From contig OX345649.1 of the NCBI GenBank assembly GCA_947044365.1, positions 920,930-984,929 of the forward strand: DNA of 64,000 nt, written 5' to 3'. The notes beneath the pieces were generated by a model. The model had not been told where the DNA came from. It saw only the letters and a program-made list of their open reading frames with translations, and did not search any database. Positions 59,401 through 64,000 of the stretch are shown piece by piece. The position numbers and the translations under genes were made by a program. Each line of letters starts with the position of its first letter. Positions within the stretch are counted from its first letter, which is position 1. This DNA comes from Petrosia ficiformis. Lineage: Eukaryota; Porifera; Demospongiae; Haplosclerida; Petrosiidae.

Positions 59401-59945
59401 TGTCATAACGTTAATACATGAATATGAATGATGAAATAATGGAACAAACAAAAAAAGCACCGTGGAGGATAATTATATAAAAATGGTGCAACTAAAGAAT
59501 GTCAGTTATTCCAACTCAAGATATAAACATTTTTCTGAGGTCATGATGCTCAAGTATATTTGGTAAAATCCTCACTATAGATTTCGCAATTTTCTAAAAA
59601 GCACAAGATCAGAACTTATAGTTCTGCTTATACATGTATATAAACAAAACCCACTTAAACTCCAATGTCATTACACATTTAACTAAACGAGATCTATCTA
59701 TTTGGCGAAATCCCATTTTGCTCGATTGTATTCTTTCGTTACCATTGCATACATACACATAAATCTTTTCATGCACATACACAAACCTATGTTCCAACAA
59801 ACCCACCCCTCTTACACCCACCTACATGTACCTACCTACAATCAGGCAGAACTACTTTTTTCATAGTTTTTGCTCCAGGATTTCTTGACTTCTCAATCGT
59901 CATCAGATAGGACACATCGGCCAATACGCTCTCTAGATCAGACAT
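44693..59945 (-). CDS. GRK2: G protein-coupled receptor kinase 2/3 (beta-adrenergic receptor kinase type), complete
   Basis: Phosphorylates activated GPCRs and is recruited to membranes by G-beta-gamma through its PH domain. Exons in transcript order: 59945-59836, 58216-58140, 57198-57137, 56490-56389, 51790-51716, 51407-51346, 50394-50337, 49979-49888, 49345-49258, 49188-49107, 48976-48924, 48766-48689, 48468-48374, 48005-47898, 47812-47654, 47224-47158, 47104-47009, 46347-46272, 46218-46138, 45720-45569, 45423-45292, 44884-44693. Total 698 aa; human GRK2 is 689. The N-terminus is [13 protein letters not shown], then the RGS-homology domain, then the kinase: P-loop GRGGFGEV (195-202), K217, YRDLK (309-313), DLGLA (329-333, the GRK form of DFG), GTHGYMAPE. 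Then [19 protein letters not shown] and a PH domain (about 541-660). The exon at 45720 needs the TATAG acceptor, not the stronger TTACAG 9 bp later, to keep frame. GRK2 versus GRK3 is not separable. Confidence 0.96.
44913..45240. mobile_element. CATGATGACCTCA-family MITE with nested insertion, GRK2/3 last intron
   Basis: Best-preserved ends: gttcacattcatgatgacct and, at the other end, aggtcatggtgaatgtgaa, inverted repeats of about 20 bp. The centre is split by a separate ~107-bp element at about 44959-45069. Confidence 0.82.
44959..45069. mobile_element. Nested MITE inside the 44913-45240 element
   Basis: Bounded by agtgaaaccactctat and atagagtagttccact (inverted, with one or two mismatches) and flanked by tata on both sides, a probable target duplication. 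It interrupts a continuous body sequence seen in the other family copies, so it is the younger insertion. Confidence 0.72.
45428..45518. repeat. (GGGA)n tract, GRK2/3 intron 20
   Basis: On the transcript strand this is (TCCC)n ending in the CCTAG acceptor of the exon at 45423. Confidence 0.88.
45755..46137. repeat. ACACAGACATAC-type array with repeated donor-like sites, GRK2/3 intron 19
   Basis: From 45940 upward, six copies of a 32-bp unit read on the transcript strand as CAGGTATGTCTGTGTGTCTA, beginning at the true donor (46138/46137). The remainder is (CA)n and TACACA. Confidence 0.88.
46420..46965. repeat. ~29-bp minisatellite with CTATTAATAG core, GRK2/3 intron 17
   Basis: About nineteen units of ggtgttctattaatagtaac plus ttggaagtat. 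The core matches the NOS array at 5030-5775. Confidence 0.92.
47375..47580. mobile_element. TTAGTTAACTAA-family element, copy 3
   Basis: In the GRK2/3 intron between exons 47812-47654 and 47224-47158; gacaataatggccccttttag and attattggccaatttt match the other copies. Confidence 0.65.
48098..48320. repeat. (CCAT)n array, GRK2/3 intron 13
   Basis: ccat with ccgt and ctgt variants; false ORFs on both strands. Confidence 0.9.
48490..48662. repeat. G/A polypurine tract, GRK2/3 intron 12
   Basis: + strand gaggagg runs and a ten-G run near 48598; quadruplex- or triplex-capable by composition. Confidence 0.85.
48778..48923. repeat. TACATGTA and (CACAGA)n tracts, GRK2/3 intron 11
   Basis: Fills the short intron between the exons at 48976-48924 and 48766-48689. 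Confidence 0.85.
49435..49885. repeat. (TA)n, (TACA)n and (CA)n tracts, GRK2/3 intron 8
   Basis: Includes about 60 bp of nearly pure TA at 49510-49570. Multiple false ORFs. Confidence 0.88.
50398..50452. repeat. (GT)n tract at GRK2/3 exon 7 acceptor
   Basis: On the transcript strand it is (CA)n ending in CACACAG, the acceptor of the exon at 50394. Confidence 0.9.
51525..51700. repeat. GA-rich tract, GRK2/3 intron 5
   Basis: gggagggagagaga and gggatggaga units; transcript strand CU-rich. Confidence 0.85.
51820..52240. repeat. TACATGTA palindrome cluster, GRK2/3 intron 4
   Basis: Repeats of agtacatgtacatgtac and ggagatgtacaagtagttta; long self-complementary stretches. Confidence 0.82.
52548..52775. 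mobile_element. TTAGTTAACTAA-family element, copy 4
   Basis: Inverse orientation: ttttagttaactataataaa to aaactaaacaacactag. Lies in GRK2/3 intron 4. Confidence 0.68.
52910..54312. repeat. 100-bp satellite-like array, GRK2/3 intron 4
   Basis: About fourteen head-to-tail copies with an exact 100-bp period through most of the array (taactcaatg recurs at 53121, 53221, 53321 and so on). Almost no differences in the middle copies; first and last copies carry indels. Each unit holds the inverted pair acaacag/ctgttgt around gaggaatagtagta. Confidence 0.95.
54575..54957. mobile_element. Long inverted repeat (~120-bp arms), GRK2/3 intron 4
   Basis: Left arm about 54580-54705 and right arm about 54825-54955 are inverted copies sharing ataatatatcaatatttacca, gttaatgtgtattcaactct and cactaatcctcaat, with a ~120-bp spacer. 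A small insertion near 54640-54670 is in the left arm only. Foldback-type structure able to form a long RNA hairpin. Confidence 0.8.
55350..55669. mobile_element. CATGATGACCTCA-family MITE, GRK2/3 intron 4
   Basis: Starts cactacgacctcag, ends tgaggtcatcatgaatgtga; central block duplicated once. Confidence 0.75.
56493..57120. repeat. TACATACATACAGATTATATA higher-order repeat, GRK2/3 intron 3
   Basis: About 35-40-bp units plus a ~185-bp higher-order duplication (56640-56815 resembles 56820-57000). Confidence 0.85.
57790..57995. repeat. Imperfect gaggaggtcctcatggat repeats, GRK2/3 intron
   Basis: Six diverged units of about 30 bp. Similar sequence at 56270-56370 (atggatctatacagaggagg). Confidence 0.65.
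58365..58560. repeat. ~45-bp tandem repeat, GRK2/3 intron 1
   Basis: Four to five copies of gatctcagtctcagccccat plus tctactgatgcaagtctc. Confidence 0.8.
59332..59550. mobile_element. CATGATGACCTCA-family MITE, GRK2/3 intron 1
   Basis: gttcacattcatgatgac to tctgaggtcatgatg; body matches other copies. Confidence 0.75.
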
Positions 59946-60049
59946 AGTTGTAGGAGTATAGCAACTTCTGGAATGCGAAGTCTCACTTCTGACTAAACTT
60001 GTGAAGAGTAATTAATTATATATTCACGGCGAATTTCCTGTTTGAACTT

Positions 60050-60058
60050 TTACGTCAT
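60050..60058. promoter_or_regulatory. CRE-like site upstream of GRK2/3
   Basis: TTACGTCAT, a CREB/ATF-type element, about 105 bp upstream of the GRK2/3 start in the 242-bp gap to the PPIE stop. Motif match only. Confidence 0.4.
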
Positions 60059-60187
60059 AATTAATCAAAACATGACAAATTTAAAAATGTAAACAAGCTC
60101 AGAGGCCTTACAAATGAGCATGATAACAAAAACAAATACAGGAATGTGTGCTATGCAGATAATTATTCAAGGTGATATTTCTTTAAA

Positions 60188-63101
60188 CTATAGCTCTCCA
60201 CACTCGGATATTATAACCGGTTGGCTCGTCTTTCCAGACTGTGTTCCATATTTCTCCATCTTTCTTACAACATCCATACCTTCGATCACATGACCAAATA
60301 CGACATGTTTACCATCTAACCAATCAGTTTTATCCAAGCATATAAAAAACTGAGAACCGTTTGTATTGGGTCCAGAATTAGCCATTGATAATGTTCCAGG
60401 TCCTTTGTGTTTTAGATCAAAATTTTCATCATCAAATTTATTACCATATATAGAACGCCCCCCTGTGCCGTTCTGATTTGTGAAGTCACCCCCCTGACAC
60501 ATGAACTGTGGGATGATACGATGGAAGGGACATCCTTTGTATCCCATTCCTTTTTCTCCAGTACAAAGAGCTCTGAAGTTATCAACAGTACGTGGAACAA
60601 TATCTGAATGAAGTTCAATAACAACACGCCCTATGTTTTCTGAACCAACTTTAATATCAAGATAGCATCTTGGTTTAGCTCTTCTTTTTGGAACTGGTTC
60701 TCCATCCTCCCCTCCCTCTAGTCCTGCTTTTTTCTCCTCTCCATCCTCTGATTGCTTTCCTGAATATTTTTTCAACCATGCATCCTCGGTCCAAACAGCT
60801 CTTGAGCTTCCTTCTTTCAGCATTTTCGGTCGTGCAATGTTCACTTTAAGAGTTCTGCCATATATTTCCGAGTCATTCATATTGTCAATTGCTGCTGCTG
60901 CATCTTCTGTGTGTGTGTGATATAATTAAACTATGTGAATGAATTTACAAAAAGGAACACATTTGCCTTTAATCACTCGCTATTTTGCCATAGGAAGTCA
61001 ATAGTAGCTTGACAATAAATTCTCAATTAAATAAGAGATGGCTTCGTGTGTTTAAAGTGTAGGAAACATTCTGGCAAGGAGTAATCAAATGATTCATGAT
61101 GTCCATCTAAAATGCTAGAGATTTCCAGCATTTTTGATTAAAGTTAGGCCTATTAGAAGTTGTAAATAACAACATAACAGATGATGAAATGATTAAAATG
61201 TCTTACAACAGTATAGAGTGTAAGAAATTTCCTACATTCCAAATACAAGAGGGAAGTTATGCAGGAAATGTCTTACACTCCCTTCCCTTTGTAAGGATAC
61301 TCTATGCTGGATTCTACAATATTTGTGATAAATGAAGTGCTGGGAATTTCCTGCCACCTGCTCTACAAATTCATAACCATTATCACAAATAATGAGCCAC
61401 ATGGTGGAAACATATGTCCGACATTTTTAGAATGACTGACTGAATGTTTAGTTGCTACAAAAAATAAGAGGACTTGTTGCATTAGCCATCTGTTATTTAA
61501 TTGAGAATATGTTGACCACTTTTAGTTATAGTATGTCTAGTTTCTCAAACTTTTGATTTAGCTATAACTAAGATAATATTAGGCTTACTTTTTAGTTTTA
61601 GTTAACTAACTAAAAGTGCCCATTATTGGCCAATTTTCATTTTAGTTATTGCAATAGACTTACAATTTAGTTTTACTTTAAAGTCACAACACCTTGCTAA
61701 AAGGGGTTTTAGTTATAGTTAACTAAACAACACTAGAAATCAATGAAATTTGGTATCTAGGAAGAGTTTGCTTCTTAGGTGTCAATTTTATTGGTTTTCG
61801 ATATAAAATAGCAGAATTGTAAAGGTGAGTGTATGCTTTGTAGACAAAGGTCTCTTTGGAGTTGGGTCACACATTTAGAGTACAAAGAGGATTTCATGAA
61901 TGACCTGTACTTAACTGATACAGATGATAAAGAACAAAAAAAAGCATTTTTAAAAATGAAAGAGGATGTAGGGATATCAAAAAAGCTCAGGAACAAGATT
62001 GGGATGGTACCATAGCAACATAATTAATTAAACACCACTTCCACATAACAACACTACATAGGTATATATAGTAAAAGTAAAACACAAAGAAGCTCTACTT
62101 ATGATGTGTTGTTATGTGGAAGTGGTGTTTAATTATGTTGCTATGGTAACATCCCAATGTACTTAGATAATGTAGTCTGAATATAACAACTCTACATAAG
62201 TAAGGTGAGGTGGGACAATTCTGTCAGGAGGGTAATTCTGGAAAATTCGAGATTTCTTTGGCACTGTTTCAGTCATGGACTTAGAAACTCATTGATGACT
62301 AATGGTAGGTGCTGGTAGGTGCTAGTCTTTTATTATAGTAGCCAGTAAAATCATAAAATAGTTTATCATTGTACTACCTGTGGTGCTTCCAGAATTGTCT
62401 TGCATTAAATTTGCAATGGAAGCAATTGCCTCACCTTACTTTATATATGTGTACAACTAGGGCTGGGAATCAGCTGAGGTTCTGAAATCGATTATCGCTA
62501 ACTTCTAATCGATTAAAATCAGTGGAAGTAATTAGGCCTATTAACACAGGAAACTCATCCCATTTGATGATCAAAAAGGCTTCCTGTCACTTCCATATTG
62601 TACATTATTTGCTGTCACTTGCTCGAAAAGTATGTCTTTAGAATAATTATCGTAGTCAATATCACAGACTTACTAATCAGAAGAATCCTCAATATCGATT
62701 GATTAATGAAGTAATCATCCCAGCGTTATATAACTTCTGTGTTTTGCTTTTATTCTAGCTATACAATGTATATATGTAGGGTTGTTATGTGGAATCGGAT
62801 AGTTTAATTTTGTTGCTAAGGTATATAACATCCCAATCTTGTTTATGTGCTGGGGTTTTGATATCGGATTATGCTTACATTTTAAAAAATGTTTTTTATT
62901 ATTCAATATTGTATGTCAAACAAAAGCATTGAGTTTAATGGTAAACGTTTGATCAAAATTATAATTTACCAAGGGCCCTTTTTTGCATCCATGATCACAC
63001 ACACACACACAGACACATACATAATTATATATGCATATTCATCTATATATTGTATGCCAATTCAAAATATGTGATTAAATAATTATGTAACACTACCTAT
63101 A

Positions 63102-63153
<52 letters not shown>

Positions 63154-63330
63154 TGCAGCTTCAAATTCTACAAATGCAAATCCTCTGTGTTTCTGTGTAG
63201 CATAATCTAGAGGAATTGAAATATCTACGATGTCCCCAAATGGTATAAAAGCTGCATGTAACACCTTCTCCTCAACCTCATCTGCCAAACCACCAACATA
63301 CAGAACCTTTTTACTCACATATGCAGCCAT
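60188..63330 (-). CDS. PPIE: Peptidyl-prolyl isomerase E (cyclophilin 33)
   Basis: Spliceosome-associated, RNA-binding cyclophilin. Two exons, 63330-63153 and 60906-60188, give 298 aa (human 301). The RRM (about 1-85) has RNP2 LYVGGL and RNP1 [10 protein letters not shown] linker with WLKKYSG and an acidic/basic stretch follows, then the cyclophilin domain (about 138-298) with active-site residues in [24 protein letters not shown] and the cyclosporin-contact Trp in [11 protein letters not shown]. The single 2.2-kb intron splits the RRM and its acceptor sits in a (CA)n run. Head-to-tail with GRK2/3 (stop lies 243 bp above the GRK2/3 ATG) and divergent from the gene at 63528. Confidence 0.97.
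61505..61735. mobile_element. TTAGTTAACTAA-family element, copy 5
   Basis: In the PPIE intron; contains ccacttttagttatagtatg and attattggccaattttcatt, ends aaacaacactag. Confidence 0.68.
61998..62157. mobile_element. Foldback element with ~53-bp arms, PPIE intron
   Basis: The arm atagcaacataattaattaa..ccacttccacataacaacac is inverted as gtgttgttatgtggaagtgg..tatgttgctatggtaac, with a ~50-bp loop. A third, single-arm copy is at 62776-62850 and extends the homology outward (gatatcaaaa, caagattgggatg). Confidence 0.8.
62458..62724. mobile_element. Possible MITE, GGGCTGGGA ends, PPIE intron
   Basis: agggctgggaatca at the left and tgaagtaatcatcccagc at the right form imperfect inverted ends; internal atcgatta motifs. 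Single copy here. Confidence 0.4.
63105..63150. repeat. (AT)n next to the PPIE exon 1 donor
   Basis: About 40 bp of pure AT starting a few bases past the donor. Confidence 0.9.
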
Positions 63331-63374
63331 GTCTCCAAATCCAATGAGTTTGTAAAGGGTTAAATATAGGCTCG

Positions 63375-63388
63375 CGATCACGTGGTTA
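63375..63388. promoter_or_regulatory. E-box CACGTGGTTAA in the PPIE bidirectional promoter
   Basis: CACGTGGTTAAC lies between the PPIE ATG (63330) and the ATG at 63528. The TEN1/LHFPL promoter holds the near-same motif inverted (GGTAACCACGTG, 44009-44020). Confidence 0.4.
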
Positions 63389-63527
63389 ACAACACACCTA
63401 CTAATATCGCGTCCATCATAATCGATCAGTCGTCCCTTCCTGCATTCCTTTGTTCTTGGTATCTTAGAATCGTAATAAGTACTAACTGATCTTTGTCTGA
63501 AAGGTTTGCAGTAGAATTCAGAGTGCC

Positions 63528-63844
63528 ATGAGCTCGTCCCTAACCCAGGTGAGTTGCCATATGCGTTAGTTAGACGAATAAATTCTATAATCAAATTAAT
63601 ATTTTAATGAGTGTTATTATTATTATACAAATGAACCCCACCAGTTGGTATATAATATATATATGTGTAACAATGATCTTGTATGGATTGAGCTACTATG
63701 TGATGCATTAGTAGTGACTGGTACTCAATTGTATATACACGTATGTATGTTTGTAATTATTATACTTATTATAATAAACAATATCTCTCTCATACACAGA
63801 CACGATCTCCTGAGAAGGAGGAAATCAATGGAACACCTAGCAAG
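63528..63844 (+). CDS. 5' end of an unidentified gene (two exons visible)
   Basis: ATG at 63528 opens a 7-codon exon (63528-63548, MSSSLTQ) with a GTGAGT donor. An in-frame, phase-0 exon follows at 63800-63844 ([15 protein letters not shown]) with an ACACAG acceptor and a GTAAAG donor. The 22 residues are polar and look like a disordered N-terminus. The gene continues beyond the window, so no family can be named. Its position, 197 bp from the PPIE start in the opposite direction, fits the paired-promoter pattern of this window. The alternative is that the two short ORFs are chance. Confidence 0.5.
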
Positions 63845-64000
63845 GTAAAGAAAGCTGGCCTTGTCGACACTTATTCAATATTGTCCTTTTATGTCAATTT
63901 ATTGTTGTTTGGTTAAATTGCTGCTATTTACACCTTTATTTAACATCTAATTTTCTATTTTATATACATATATATGTATGTACTTGTACAATTGTGTGCA

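Noticed and set aside
61833..62015. 60-codon + strand ORF that looks globular ([16 protein letters not shown])
   Set aside because: Its end overlaps a foldback element and its sequence partly recurs inverted at 62830-62880, so it is probably repeat sequence. No splice context in either direction.

Overview
The window looks like a nuclear genome segment from an animal. Every recognisable protein is a close match to a metazoan family, the genes are cut into many short exons with GT..AG introns, and several ortholog lengths match human ones (PPIE 298 aa, CZIB 160 aa, GRK2/3 698 aa, DHX36 981 aa, MYO1C 1050 aa). The AT-rich DNA, very high gene density (ten genes in 64 kb), head-to-head gene pairs and ubiquitous TACATGTA-type palindromes suggest a demosponge such as Amphimedon. 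That species guess is an inference and was not tested. All splice models were built by hand from frame, homology and splice sites; the exon phases close for every complete gene.

Layout: (1) 1-9950 (+), the 3' two thirds of a nitric oxide synthase, with two alternative C-termini. (2) 10755-13306 (+), a T4 Rnl2-type RNA ligase behind a TATA box. (3) 27244-14493 (-), a complete 20-exon DHX36 (G-quadruplex helicase). (4) 27492-38978 (+), a complete 32-exon class I myosin of the MYO1C/1H type, head-to-head with DHX36. (5) 39955-41904 (+), CZIB. (6) 43911-42356 (-), an LHFPL-like tetraspan. (7) 44022-44375 (+), TEN1 of the telomeric CST complex, sharing a roughly 110-bp promoter with LHFPL that carries a perfect NRF1 palindrome. 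(8) 59945-44693 (-), a complete 22-exon GRK2/3. (9) 63330-60188 (-), PPIE. (10) 63528-end (+), the first exons of an unidentified gene, head-to-head with PPIE.

The genes do not form one pathway. They are mostly housekeeping (RNA processing, telomere, trafficking), with two signalling enzymes (NOS, GRK2/3). The least expected protein is the Rnl2-family RNA ligase, a family best known from phages, kinetoplastids and other non-animal lineages.

Introns and intergenic DNA are filled by two kinds of repeat. One is tandem arrays (21-, 27-, 57-, 68- and 100-bp units and many tetranucleotide tracts). The other is a community of at least six short inverted-repeat element families (MITE-like or foldback), including one nested insertion and elements with perfect terminal inverted repeats and target-site duplications. 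A recurring oddity is local duplication of exon 3' ends together with their splice donors. No tRNA, rRNA or CRISPR was recognised.
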